DNA of 64,000 nt from Trichormus_B sp936914905 (GTDB taxonomy: Bacteria > Cyanobacteriota > Cyanobacteriia > Cyanobacteriales > Nostocaceae): the NCBI RefSeq assembly GCF_039871975.1, contig NZ_JBDPLL010000001.1. One strand, written 5' to 3'. Under the pieces are notes generated by a model, which saw only the letters and a list, made by a program, of their open reading frames with translations, was not told where the DNA came from and did not search any database. The position numbers and the translations under genes are program-made. This document shows, in pieces, positions 19,806 to 28,548 of the stretch. The number at the start of each line of letters is the position of its first letter. Position 1 is the stretch's first letter.

Positions 19806-20942
19806 ATGCTAATTAATAAAGTGCCAAATAATCATCTATTTGTGTTCTTAGAAATCTTTACGCTTGAAGGTGGAGTTCAATCCTATGTTAAGGATATTTT
19901 TCGTGTCTATCAGAGATTAAATCAAACTTGTAAAGCCGAAGTTTTCTTGTTGCGAGATAGTCCTGCTTGTATTAATATTTTTGCATCAGAAAATTTAAAG
20001 TTTCATTATTTTAAAAGCAAATCTGCCAAAACAGGTAGACTCAAATTGGCGATCGCATTACTTCGATATCTTCTGCAAAAACGACCGCAACAGGTTTTCT
20101 GTGGTCATATTAAGTTAGCAGGACTGATACAAATTTTATGTCAGCCCTTGAGCATTTCCTATACAGTACTCACTTATGGTAAAGAGGTATGGGAACCTCT
20201 AAATAATACAGAACGACGTGCTTTAGCTTCAGCTTCAGCAATTTGGACAATTAGCCGTTATAGTCGAGATCGCGCTTGTGCTGCTAATGGTATCGACCCA
20301 AAAAAGGTACAAATACTACCTTGTGCAATAGATGGAGAGAAATTTACTCCAGGAGAAAAAGCACTGGAATTAATTGAAAAGTATGGTTTAAATAATGCCA
20401 AAGTATTAATGACAGTAGCGCGGTTGTGGTCTGGAGATATTTACAAAGGTGTAGATGTAACAATTAGAGCCTTACCGCACATTATCCAGGTATTTCAAGA
20501 GCTAAAATATTTAGTGATTGGGCGTGGTGATGACCAACCAAGATTAGCCCAGTTAGCAAAAAATTTAGGTGTGAGCAATCCCGTTATATTTGCTGGTTTT
20601 GTACCTACAGAAGCATTAATGTTACACTATCGCCTAGCCGATGCCTATATTATGCCCTCCCAAGAAGGGTTTGGTATAGTTTATCTAGAAGCAATGGCTT
20701 GTGGTGTGCCCGTGTTATCTGGTGATGATGATGGCTCGGCTGACCCATTACAAGATGGTAAACTAGGATGGAGAGTACAACACCGGAATCCTGATGCAGT
20801 GGCAGCAGCTTGTATTGAAATTCTTCAAGGTCAGGATCAACGTTGTCATGGTAAATGGTTAAGAGAGCAAACGATCGCCATTTTTGGGATAGAAGCTTTT
20901 CAACAACGTTTACAGCAAATGCTCCAATCAACTAATAACTAA
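19806..20942 (+). CDS. Glycosyltransferase family 4
   Basis: The 378-residue GT-B fold glycosyltransferase has an N-terminal acceptor domain with the loop LEGGVQSYV (residue ~20), then VLMTVARLWSGDIYKGVD (donor domain start), YLVIGRGDDQPRLAQLAK and the nucleotide-sugar site with E-x7-E in PSQEGFGIVYLEAMACGVPV. It starts 12 bases after gmd, so it probably adds a GDP-sugar-derived residue to an extracellular polysaccharide or glycolipid; that role is inference. The ATG at 19806 has no strong Shine-Dalgarno. It is intact; donor and acceptor are unknown. Confidence 0.92.
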   Translation: MLINKVPNNHLFVFLEIFTLEGGVQSYVKDIFRVYQRLNQTCKAEVFLLRDSPACINIFASENLKFHYFKSKSAKTGRLKLAIALLRYLLQKRPQQVFCGHIKLAGLIQILCQPLSISYTVLTYGKEVWEPLNNTERRALASASAIWTISRYSRDRACAANGIDPKKVQILPCAIDGEKFTPGEKALELIEKYGLNNAKVLMTVARLWSGDIYKGVDVTIRALPHIIQVFQELKYLVIGRGDDQPRLAQLAKNLGVSNPVIFAGFVPTEALMLHYRLADAYIMPSQEGFGIVYLEAMACGVPVLSGDDDGSADPLQDGKLGWRVQHRNPDAVAAACIEILQGQDQRCHGKWLREQTIAIFGIEAFQQRLQQMLQSTNN

Positions 20943-20950
20943 TAACTAAG

Positions 20951-21041
20951 TAAGAATTCAGGAGTCAGGAGTCAGGAGTCAGAATATTCGAGAAATTGGT
21001 TAATTATCAAAAAGGTATTTTTGGCGTTAGCCTGAAGAAGC
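20951..21041 (+). repeat. Dispersed repeat R1, copy 2
   Basis: Near-identical to 251-334: TAAGAATTCAGGAGTCAGG..., here with three heptamer units, then GGTATTTTTGGCGTTAGCCT. It lies just downstream of the glycosyltransferase stop. Confidence 0.82.
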
Positions 21042-21111
21042 TGACTGCTTATGGCTGATAGCTGAAAGCTTGCATAACTAAGATCAAACTAGAGTAGAAA
21101 AAATTTGAGAA

Positions 21112-21483
21112 ATGAGTCTTCAAAACTTGCAATTTAATCTTGAAAAACTCCGTCCTTGGCTCACTTTGTTAGCAGTGGCCTGGTTATTAGCATCATTAGG
21201 TTTAGGTTGGTTGGTTAATTCCCTGCTAATTATTTTTGGATTGTTGTTAGTAACACCAGTAATAGCATTTTTTGGATTTCGTTGGTGGCTACAAAAAAAC
21301 TTAGTTACTGGTCAGTGTCCAGTCTGCGGATATGAATTAACAGGTTTAAACAACAGTCAGTTGCAGTGTCAAAACTGCGGAGAACAGGTATCAGTACAAA
21401 ATAATCAATTTAGCCGCTTTGCACCAGAAGGAACAATTGATGTTACAGCAATTGAAGTCCCAGCCAAATCACTAGAAGACTGA
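21112..21483 (+). CDS. Two-TM zinc-ribbon protein, function unknown
   Basis: A 123-residue protein with two hydrophobic segments (about residues 15-35 and 36-58), followed by a cytoplasmic zinc ribbon (CPVCGYELTGL...CQNCGE; residues 74-100) and an acidic tail. I do not recognise a named family. A membrane-anchored metal-binding or regulatory protein is likely. The start at 21112 is the first ATG; TTTGAGAA lies just upstream. Composition is like intact neighbours. Confidence 0.75.
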   Translation: MSLQNLQFNLEKLRPWLTLLAVAWLLASLGLGWLVNSLLIIFGLLLVTPVIAFFGFRWWLQKNLVTGQCPVCGYELTGLNNSQLQCQNCGEQVSVQNNQFSRFAPEGTIDVTAIEVPAKSLED

Positions 21484-21542
21484 TTAGTTATCAGTTATCA
21501 GTCCTGCACTGTTACCAATCACCAATCACCAATCCCCAATTA

Positions 21543-21974
21543 CTATTTCTTTTGTTTAGAAATAGAAAGATTATAAGTAAACTGTCCTGGGGATAGATTA
21601 CCTATATACAGCGAATATTGCCCAAGCTGCCAAAAACCAGCAAGTTCCGGTTTATTGTCAGAGTAATTATCTGCCAACACACAAAATCGCCCTCCAGGTC
21701 CGTCAATTAGCAGTGTTGGTTTACCCTGACTCTCAACTGTTAATCGCAAATAGGGTAGGGATTCTGTAACCTTAATTACTTGACTAGGTTGAGCAGTAAT
21801 ATTTCCGCAATTACTCGGCACTGTTCCCCTCGAAATACCATTGACAACAAGCGTGTCTATGGAGAGGTTTTGATTAATTTGTATGATAGGAGTTTGAGCT
21901 AAATTAGCTTGGTTAAATAGCAAACTTGTTACCAAACTTACGGGAACAAGGGTCAATAACCTTAAAGTTTTCAT
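21543..21974 (-). CDS. Secreted protein of unknown function
   Basis: 143 residues with a signal peptide (MKTLRLLTLVPVSLVTSLLF, cleavage likely after NLAQ or nearby). The mature part holds two Cys (SNCGN and RFCVL) and a beta-rich pattern (YLRLTVESQGKPTLLIDGPG, FWQLGQYSLYIGNLSPGQFT). It resembles small cyanobacterial periplasmic pre-peptidase-like beta-sandwich proteins, but no catalytic residues are visible. It is convergent with the zinc-ribbon gene, 59 bases apart. Confidence 0.75.
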   Translation of the reverse strand: MKTLRLLTLVPVSLVTSLLFNQANLAQTPIIQINQNLSIDTLVVNGISRGTVPSNCGNITAQPSQVIKVTESLPYLRLTVESQGKPTLLIDGPGGRFCVLADNYSDNKPELAGFWQLGQYSLYIGNLSPGQFTYNLSISKQKK

Positions 21975-22272
21975 TTTAATTAATGCTCCCGACTATTGAT
22001 AGAGCAATATTATTGATATAAATTCTCATGATCTGCTTTACGGAAACAATCTGTTGTTGTTCCTGCAGAGAAAGTATAAATTCTCATTGTCAAATTCAAC
22101 TAATTTATGATCAAAAATTAAAATATCCTAAATTAACGGGAAAGAAGCAGAAAAATCTTGCTCATACCCAAATTATAATCAGCTTTTTAGCTAAAATCAC
22201 TAACATAACTAGCAAATAAGAAATTTGCTTAGTGGGTTGTATAACCAGTGTTCAAGCTGAGGTAAAAAAATC

Positions 22273-22618
22273 ATGAATCCTCAACCCGAAGAAGACTTGC
22301 AGCATCGCCTCCAACAGCTAGAGGCTGAGATGAATTCATTTTCCCCAATCTCGTCCCAAAGAGAGACGCAAGAACAGACACAATAGTGTGGTTTTGCCAA
22401 ATTAACCTGGCATTTCCAGCGATCCCAAATTTGGTATCAGGGTTTATCAGCGATGAATAAGCTTGCCGTTACCAGTGTAGCGATGTTCGTAGCCTTGTTG
22501 CATACTGCAAACAGTATTTAAACTTGTGGCATCGGTGATGAATCTGGCGCTGTTACCATTGTTAGTGTATTTTGGATACAAAAAATTTGTATCTAATAGC
22601 TTTCAACGTAAGCAATAG
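22273..22618 (+). pseudogene. Small membrane protein pseudogene
   Basis: A frame starting MNPQPEEDLQHRLQQLEAEM stops at TAG after about 36 codons. The same sequence can be read on through frameshifts as AKLTWHFQRSQIWYQGLSAM, NKLAVTSVAMF and finally LPLLVYFGYKKFV. The layout (N-terminal coiled coil, then one or two membrane segments near the C-terminus) fits a small cyanobacterial membrane protein I cannot name. At least one stop and two frameshifts are present. Confidence 0.6.
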
Positions 22619-22673
22619 TCTATTTTAACTGCGCCGAGATTGGCGTAAACATAAAGTCAAAGGGAATTATGCA

Positions 22674-24791
22674 ATGACGACCCCAACTGTCAGGAGAAAT
22701 ATTAATCAATCAAGCCAGTCCCAAAAACCCGAAAAAGTTAATCACCTCCCTCTGGGAACAAAACGGTTGGCCGCTTGGGCAGTTGAAATAACACTAGTAG
22801 TTGCCAGCGGGTTAGTTCCCTTTGGCATGGGCGTTTATGCCAATTCTCGCAGCGATCTTAACCGAGTACCTCTGAACCCGGTTTTGGTAGTGACAGAAAG
22901 AGTGATCGCTCGGCCTTTAGCACTACCAGTTAGTTATGGTATTAATAATGTTGCCAGTCCGACTAATTTTTTATGGACAATCGCCCTACTAGCACCTATT
23001 ACCCTCTCAGGGTGGCAGTTGTATTTACTGGGTAAAACTGGCAGCACCCTTCCCAAGCGTTGGTTTGGTGTCCGGGTAGTAAATGAAGAAGGTCAAACCC
23101 CTGGTTTGGGAGTTGTGGTGGTGCGTGAAGCGCTACGCTGGACTGCACCAGTTTCGATTGCTTATATACTATGGCGTTACAGCTTTGCCTTTCCCAACTT
23201 ACGTTTATTCACATTTTTAGCTGTCTTGTTGGTGCTGGGTGAAGGAATGGGCTGGCCTTCGCAAAAACGTCGTCGTTCCTTCCATGATGAGTTAGCAGGT
23301 ACATATACCATAGATGCTAGAGACATCAACAGATGGGTAAAAACTCCTCCAGAAAATACTAGTGAACAGTTACCGCTGGAAAACGCTCAGGAAGTAAATA
23401 CATCTACTCAGCAGCCTAGTTCCACGAATATAATCCGACGCAGCTCCAATTTCACCTTATTTATAGTCGGGCTAACGAGTATGATAGCGGTGTTATCAAC
23501 ACTAGTTGGTACACAAATTTACATCCAAAATCAAGAAAGCTTGCGTAAAACGGAGCAAATCAACAGCCAGAAATTTCTCGAACTTGTCAAAGAACTTAAT
23601 CCTAGCTCTGGAGTCACCAATGAAGAATGCCAGAGAGCAATTCTAGCATTAGGTGGGATGAATGATACACAATCAATTAAATTTCTCGTAGATTTACTGG
23701 TGAAGGAAACTGACCCCAGCACCATAGATACTATACAGCAAGCCTTGGCCAATATTGGACCCAAAGCCATACCAGAACTAAAACGCATGAATTTGTTTCT
23801 CGCCGGAGAAGTAGAATCAGTCAGCAGTTTCCGAAACATTCGACAACAGCAGTTAAGTCTTAACCAACAGGCAATCAACAAAATTCTCTCTGTCTACACT
23901 GGTAAAATTAAGGACATAGATTTGAGCAACGCCCAATTGGGTTCAAACAGCTCTGAGGAAAATTCTTTATTTAAATTGGTACTGGACAATACTGATTTAT
24001 CTGGAGTAGTTTTTAAATCTGCCAACCTTAACCAAGCAAGTTTAAAAGCTAGTCGTTTCCGCAGTGCTGGTGAAGATGGACGTTGGGATACTTATGATGA
24101 TGAGATCGCTGACTTGAGTAAAATTCAAATGAAGCAAGCTAACCTCACTGAAGCCAATCTTAGTCGTGTATTGATGAATCGCAGCGATTTAAGCCGTTCC
24201 ATCCTCAATAAAGCCAACATGTCCCATGCCAGATTAGTGGGAACTAACCTCAGCAGTACCCAACTAATAGGTAGCAATTTGCAAAAAACAATTTTAGAAG
24301 ACGCAATTCTCACAGGAGCAGACATCAGCGACGCAAAATTAATGGAAGCAGATCTGTATGCTGCTAACTTAGGTCGTGTTTCTGCTATTGGTACACAAAT
24401 ATCACACGCCAACTTAACCAACACAGACTGGCAAGGTGCAGACTTATCAGAAGCCTATTTAGATAATGCTAACCTCACCAATGCCAACTTTAGTGCAGCT
24501 CGTTTATTAGGTGCTGTTTTACGCTCTACCAACATGAAAAACGCCAACCTGCGGAATGCTGATTTAAGCCGTGCAGATTTACGGGGCGCAAATTTGGAAG
24601 GAGCCGATTTTCAAGGAACCATTCTCTTCCCTGGTAAACAAGACCCCAGAGATCAATTTGTCCAAACTTCCGATCTCGGTTCACAAGCAGCTATAGTCCA
24701 AGGAGTTGATTTTAGCCAAGCTAAAAATTTAGATCCCCAGCAACTAGCTTTCATTTGTACCAAGGGTGGTATTCATTCCCGTTGTCCATAG
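22674..24791 (+). CDS. RDD-domain and pentapeptide-repeat membrane protein
   Basis: A 705-residue multi-domain protein. Residues 25-215 form an RDD membrane domain with several TM segments (LGTKRLAAWAVEITLVVASG, STLPKRWFGVRVVNEEG, RSFHDELAGTYTID). A further TM lies at about 258-280. Residues 300-390 are helical (ALGGMNDTQSIKFLVDLLVK, ALANIGPKAIPELKRM), like HEAT repeats. Residues 410-665 carry A(D/N)Lxx pentapeptide repeats (ANLTNANFSAARLLGAVLR, NADLSRADLRGANLEGADF), which fold as a beta-helix. Function is unknown; a membrane-tethered scaffold is likely. The ATG at 22674 follows GGGAATTATGCA. It is intact. Confidence 0.88.
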   Translation: MTTPTVRRNINQSSQSQKPEKVNHLPLGTKRLAAWAVEITLVVASGLVPFGMGVYANSRSDLNRVPLNPVLVVTERVIARPLALPVSYGINNVASPTNFLWTIALLAPITLSGWQLYLLGKTGSTLPKRWFGVRVVNEEGQTPGLGVVVVREALRWTAPVSIAYILWRYSFAFPNLRLFTFLAVLLVLGEGMGWPSQKRRRSFHDELAGTYTIDARDINRWVKTPPENTSEQLPLENAQEVNTSTQQPSSTNIIRRSSNFTLFIVGLTSMIAVLSTLVGTQIYIQNQESLRKTEQINSQKFLELVKELNPSSGVTNEECQRAILALGGMNDTQSIKFLVDLLVKETDPSTIDTIQQALANIGPKAIPELKRMNLFLAGEVESVSSFRNIRQQQLSLNQQAINKILSVYTGKIKDIDLSNAQLGSNSSEENSLFKLVLDNTDLSGVVFKSANLNQASLKASRFRSAGEDGRWDTYDDEIADLSKIQMKQANLTEANLSRVLMNRSDLSRSILNKANMSHARLVGTNLSSTQLIGSNLQKTILEDAILTGADISDAKLMEADLYAANLGRVSAIGTQISHANLTNTDWQGADLSEAYLDNANLTNANFSAARLLGAVLRSTNMKNANLRNADLSRADLRGANLEGADFQGTILFPGKQDPRDQFVQTSDLGSQAAIVQGVDFSQAKNLDPQQLAFICTKGGIHSRCP

Positions 24792-24961
24792 TATTTAGGT
24801 GATAGGTGATAGAGGATATGGGGTGATAGGGGGAATAATATATTACTTCCTATCTTTTGCCTTTCGCCTATTCCCTGTTCCCTTCTTTTCCAATCAGCAA
24901 TCACCTTTAAGAGTAATATAGATAACATATTTATATAAATCCTGTTAGGAGCAGTACGGTA

Positions 24962-25460
24962 ATGAAGTATCTTAAATATTTAGTTTCTGTTCTGGGAACT
25001 CCTGTGGTTTTAAGTTTGGCTATCAATAATCAACCAGTACAAGCTCAAGTCGCTTATGGTAGCTATATAGGTATTGGTCCTGCTGTTGGGTTAAGTGATG
25101 ATACTCAACTGGGTGGGACTTTGGCTTTTCGCTACAAATTACTAGAAACCCCGGTTTCTTTCCGCGCTCAAGCCTTAATTGGGAAAGGTACAGCAATAGT
25201 ACCTACAATTAGTTTCTTATGATCTGCCCCTCAACTGGCAAACTGATGTTTACCTGGGTGCTGGAATGGTATTAACTAGTGGTGATAATGCTTCTCCTGT
25301 AGGTAATAAAATCAGTTTTGCTTTACAACCGGGAATTAATTATCTTCTTCCTAATAGCAATACAATAATTTTTGGTAACACCATTATTACTTTTGGTGCT
25401 TATCCCAATGGTCGAGGTACGGCCTTATCTTTGCAAGGTGGTGTGGGTTTAAGATTTTAA
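24962..25460 (+). pseudogene. Exported outer-membrane-like protein, single frameshift
   Basis: GGAGCAG precedes ATG 24962. The first frame has a signal peptide ending VQAQ, then VAYGSYIGIGPAVGLSDDTQ and ends at TGA (25220). One base of shift restores YDLPLNWQTDVYLGAGMVL, GNKISFALQPGINYLLPNS and the end ALSLQGGVGLRF, a terminal aromatic residue typical of outer-membrane beta barrels. The total would be about 165 residues. One indel is the only damage seen, so this could be a young pseudogene or a sequencing error. Confidence 0.7.
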
Positions 25461-25550
25461 ATAGTAAAAATATCAGAAAAAAGATACCCGAATTTTTTCT
25501 AAATTTGGGAATATACGAATATGATATGTAGGTTAGGTTGAGACCTTGGT

Positions 25551-25587
25551 AAACCCAACACAACCAACGATTTTTAATGTTGGGTTT
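25551..25587. terminator. Hairpin downstream of the exported-protein pseudogene
   Basis: AAACCCAACA pairs with TGTTGGGTTT (10 bp, 17-base loop with a T run). It could be an old transcription terminator, or one of the dispersed GTTGGGTTTC palindromes common in cyanobacteria. Confidence 0.45.
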
Positions 25588-25691
25588 CGTTCCTCTATCC
25601 AACTTACTTTAGAAGTAATTAACTAAACATAATATTATGAGTAACACATTATAAATTTTTATCAAAAGCCAGTTTCTATTTTCAATAAAAA

Positions 25692-26302
25692 TTTGAACGT
25701 TAACTTTGGGAGTTTCTTCACAGCACTAACCAAAGCTGGAGCAAAAGCCGCTGTTATGAATTTGGGCAATAAAACAATGGGCTATCTTGTGTGGGAAATC
25801 TCTGCTGAATGAGTATCTCTTTAGCTTTATTTGTGATGAAATGCGGTTGCAAGAACTAGGAAATATTGAGAAATGGCAGCAGAGTTTATGTAATTTGATT
25901 AGTTTTATGTTACGTGATGGGATGCCGATAGAAGAATTAGAGTTAACTAATTTATATGAAGAAAATCGGCAACCGCGAAATGCAGAATAAGGATTATTAG
26001 TTGTCTTAAATACCTGTGCTAAAGTGACAAAGAAAGTTTCCGAAATTAAATGGCATTTTTGTAAAAATTTTGGTGTGTGGATTTATCGATTACGTGGACA
26101 AAAATTAGATTATATTAGTAAGATTTTTTGCTTAAATTATTTGAGTTATTTAAATTTACAGAATTGTATTCTGATTCATCAAGATTTTTATACAGCGAGT
26201 CTTCTAGGGGCAAATCTTGAGGAGGCAGATGTTAGAGGTACTATTCTGAAAGGTAAAGACTTAACGAATTTGAATACAGACACAGATTCCAGCACCGTGT
26301 GA
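25692..26302 (+). pseudogene. Unrecognised gene, broken; C-terminal pentapeptide-like part
   Basis: Pieces in different frames read LNVNFGSFFTALTKAGAKAA, then LLNEYLFSFICDEMRLQELG and MLRDGMPIEELELTNLYEEN, a TAA, then VSEIKWHFCKNFGVWIYRL and finally a short pentapeptide-like stretch (SLLGANLEEADVRGTILKGK). The order suggests one former protein of about 200 residues with a helical N-terminal part. I cannot name the family. That these pieces are one gene is inference from order, strand and lack of gaps. Confidence 0.45.
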
Positions 26303-26384
26303 CAACAGCCGATATCATCAAAAACTGTGTAAGTCAAAATGCTCGCAGTATAATTATAAATTGTACAAATCTGCGAGGATACAA

Positions 26385-26813
26385 ATGACTGCTGCTAAGA
26401 TTTCTCCAATTTCCCCTACCAGTGAGACTGGTGTAGCTTCTCATAGTTTATTTCTGTGTAAAACCTGCGCCAGTGCTTGGCAAGATGGTAAGCGTGTGGG
26501 TGAAAGTGGCGGTCAAAAACTTTTACAAGAAATTCAGCAAGTCGCGCAAAATTGGGATTTACGGGATGAATTCAACATCTTTGATGTTGAATTCATGAGT
26601 GCTTGTAACTGTTCCTGTCTCGTCGCTTTTGCTGGTCAAGGTAAATTAACTTATCTATTCAGTGATTTGCCGGTTGAGGGTTGTGCTGAAGGAGTGCTGG
26701 AATGTGCCAGTAAATACTACTCTCAGCATGGTGGTGTCTTACCTTGGTCAGAACGCGTAGAACCTTTAGAAAAGGGGATTTTGGTAAGAATTCCGTCTTT
26801 ATCACTTAATTAA
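26385..26813 (+). CDS. DUF1636-type metal-binding protein
   Basis: About 142 residues from ATG 26385, which has GAGGA 5-8 bases upstream; an upstream in-frame TTG/ATG-like start at 26361 is less likely. Cys-rich motifs: FLCKTCASAWQDGKRVGES (residues ~21-40), SACNCSCLVAFAGQGKLTY and GCAEGVLECASKYYSQH. Such DUF1636 proteins are small predicted metal-binding proteins often found beside cobalamin genes. Here it is directly upstream of cobK on the same strand, so a metal-handling role linked to cobalt or B12 is plausible but unproven. Confidence 0.85.
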   Translation: MTAAKISPISPTSETGVASHSLFLCKTCASAWQDGKRVGESGGQKLLQEIQQVAQNWDLRDEFNIFDVEFMSACNCSCLVAFAGQGKLTYLFSDLPVEGCAEGVLECASKYYSQHGGVLPWSERVEPLEKGILVRIPSLSLN

Positions 26814-26885
26814 TTGACCTCTCTCCTGCGAGGAGAGAGGCTGAAAGAATGGATAAAATTCCAAAATCTCAAATCCAAGATTTCT

Positions 26886-27638
26886 ATGTTGCGTGTTTTA
26901 ATTCTAGGTGGAACCGGTGATGTAGCACAATTGACTGCAAGAATAACTAATATTACTGGAGTTGAGGTGATCACATCATTAGCCGGTCGTACCCGTGAAC
27001 CTGTTTTACCAGCTGGTAATGTTCGCGTTGGTGGTTTTGGCGGTGTGACAGGTTTGGTTGAGTATTTACAGCATCAGCAAATAGATATATTAATTGACGC
27101 CACTCATCCCTTCGCCAATCATATCTCCTGGAATGCAGTGGTAGCAGCAACAGAAGCAGGTATTCCTCGATTATTAGTAAATCGTCCCCCTTGGGAAAAA
27201 CTCTTAGGCGATCATTGGATAGAAGTAGAAAATATTACTAATGCTGCAGCAGCTTTAGAACATCAAGCAAAACGGGTATTTTTGACCATTGGTAGACAAG
27301 AAATTTCTGCTTTTACCCATTTGCAAGAAATGTGGTTTTTAATGCGAATGATAGATCCGCTTCCTGCTAATGTTATAACTCCACCTGGATTTATTTTGTG
27401 CGATCGCGGTCCCTTTAATTTAGAAAACGAAAGGGAAATTTTAACTCACCATCAAATAGATACCATTGTCAGCAAAAATAGCGGCGGTAATGCCACATAT
27501 CCCAAAATCATTGCAGCGCGAGAAATGGGAATAAAAGTAGTGATGGTAAATCGTCCACCCATACCACCAGGAGAACAAGTCGCAGATGTAGAAAGTGCGG
27601 TGATGTGGTTGTTAGATAAAGTAAATGTTCTTCAGTAG
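26886..27638 (+). CDS. cobK: Precorrin-6A/cobalt-precorrin-6A reductase
   Basis: CobK/CbiJ reduces (cobalt-)precorrin-6A with NAD(P)H in corrin-ring synthesis. From ATG 26886 the product is 250 residues, the usual length. It starts LRVLILGGTGDVAQLTARI (dinucleotide binding). It continues with IDILIDATHPFANHISWNA, VFLTIGRQEI, RMIDPLP, ILCDRGPFNLENEREIL, and IVSKNSGGNATYPKIIAARE plus VVMVNRPP near the end. A longer frame starting at 26814 would add 24 unconserved residues. cbiD lies 9 kb away on the opposite strand. Together these suggest that B12 synthesis is kept. Confidence 0.92.
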   Translation: MLRVLILGGTGDVAQLTARITNITGVEVITSLAGRTREPVLPAGNVRVGGFGGVTGLVEYLQHQQIDILIDATHPFANHISWNAVVAATEAGIPRLLVNRPPWEKLLGDHWIEVENITNAAAALEHQAKRVFLTIGRQEISAFTHLQEMWFLMRMIDPLPANVITPPGFILCDRGPFNLENEREILTHHQIDTIVSKNSGGNATYPKIIAAREMGIKVVMVNRPPIPPGEQVADVESAVMWLLDKVNVLQ

Positions 27639-27666
27639 GGTGCGTTAGGCTTTAGCCTAACGCACC
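27639..27666 (+). terminator. Strong hairpin right after cobK
   Basis: GGTGCGTTAGGC and GCCTAACGCACC form a perfect 12-bp stem around a TTTA loop, beginning at the base after the cobK stop codon. The trailing sequence (TTGTTACATG) is only weakly T-rich. It may act as terminator or mRNA-stabilising hairpin, and it resembles a dispersed cyanobacterial palindrome. Confidence 0.7.
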
Positions 27667-27735
27667 TTGTTACATGTTACATAACAATGCCCATAGTCCT
27701 ATTTTATTTAAAATTGAGATACTCACTATTAATTT

Positions 27736-27783
27736 TTAATTTTTAATTTGTTTATTGTAAGCAATAAACAAATTAAAAATTAA
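27736..27783. repeat. 22-bp perfect AT-rich inverted repeat with 4-base loop
   Basis: The two arms (27736-27757 and 27762-27783) are exactly complementary; the tip is TTTATTG-TAAG-CAATAAA. It ends 54 bases upstream of the PsiE-like gene. It could form a long hairpin or a DNA cruciform in its leader region. Confidence 0.85.
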
Positions 27784-27837
27784 TATTTTTCATTACCAAT
27801 CATAGAAATAGACGAATCTAGATATCCTGGAGATATT

Positions 27838-28299
27838 ATGCCAAAGTGTATTCTTATAGAAGTAAAAAGTTGGTTTAAGAGAGATACAATTATCCGTAAC
27901 TTAGAAATTTTTCAAGACATTATAGTTATTTCCTTGTGCGTAGGTTTATTTTGTGTCATGCTCATCAGATTAGGAGATATGTTCTTCTCCTTTTTGCATC
28001 CACTAGATTTGCGGCTAGTCACATCTAATATTTTGTTTATCTTGATACTGGTAGAATTATTTAGATTATTAGTTGATTATATCCAAGAACATAATATTTC
28101 TGTAGGTGCAGCAGTAGAAATTACAATTGTTTCTGCTTTACGAGAAGTAATTTTACGTGGGGTGCTAGAAATTCCCCGTGATCAAATTTTTGGAATTTCT
28201 GTATTTTTATCAGTTTTAGCAGGAATTTTCATCTCTATTCCTACGATATCTCGCTTGTTTGAACAAGCTAAAATCCTTAATCAGGATACGGAAATATAG
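27838..28299 (+). CDS. PsiE-like (phosphate-starvation-inducible) membrane protein
   Basis: A 153-residue protein with four hydrophobic segments (residues ~28-50, 60-80, 95-115, 120-140). The segment LVELFRLLVDYIQEHNISVG, followed by ISALREVILRG-like sequence (here VSALREVILRGVLEIPRDQI), is typical of the PsiE family. Biochemical function is unknown; E. coli psiE responds to phosphate limitation. GGAGATATT lies just before the ATG. It stands alone after cobK with a long hairpin between. Confidence 0.82.
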   Translation: MPKCILIEVKSWFKRDTIIRNLEIFQDIIVISLCVGLFCVMLIRLGDMFFSFLHPLDLRLVTSNILFILILVELFRLLVDYIQEHNISVGAAVEITIVSALREVILRGVLEIPRDQIFGISVFLSVLAGIFISIPTISRLFEQAKILNQDTEI

Positions 28300-28548
28300 T
28301 AGTACTATATATGTTACAAACTGATTTCATGTATTTACTATTTTCATGTATTGACTATTTACCTAAAAAATGAGTCTACCTGTTTTTAACATCCTATCCA
28401 AATTAGTTGCTAACTTCACCGAACCAGCAAATATCCAGCCAGTCTCGTTCTTATTCAAAAAACAAAAAAGAATTTTTCTTTAGATATGTATAGTTTTATT
28501 TCTCCCCTTTGTTACAATTAATGAAATTTTTATCCAAAAAATACCATT

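Noticed and set aside
22028..22219. 63-codon plus-strand frame
   Set aside because: No homologous pattern, no Shine-Dalgarno, overlaps AT-rich leader sequence.
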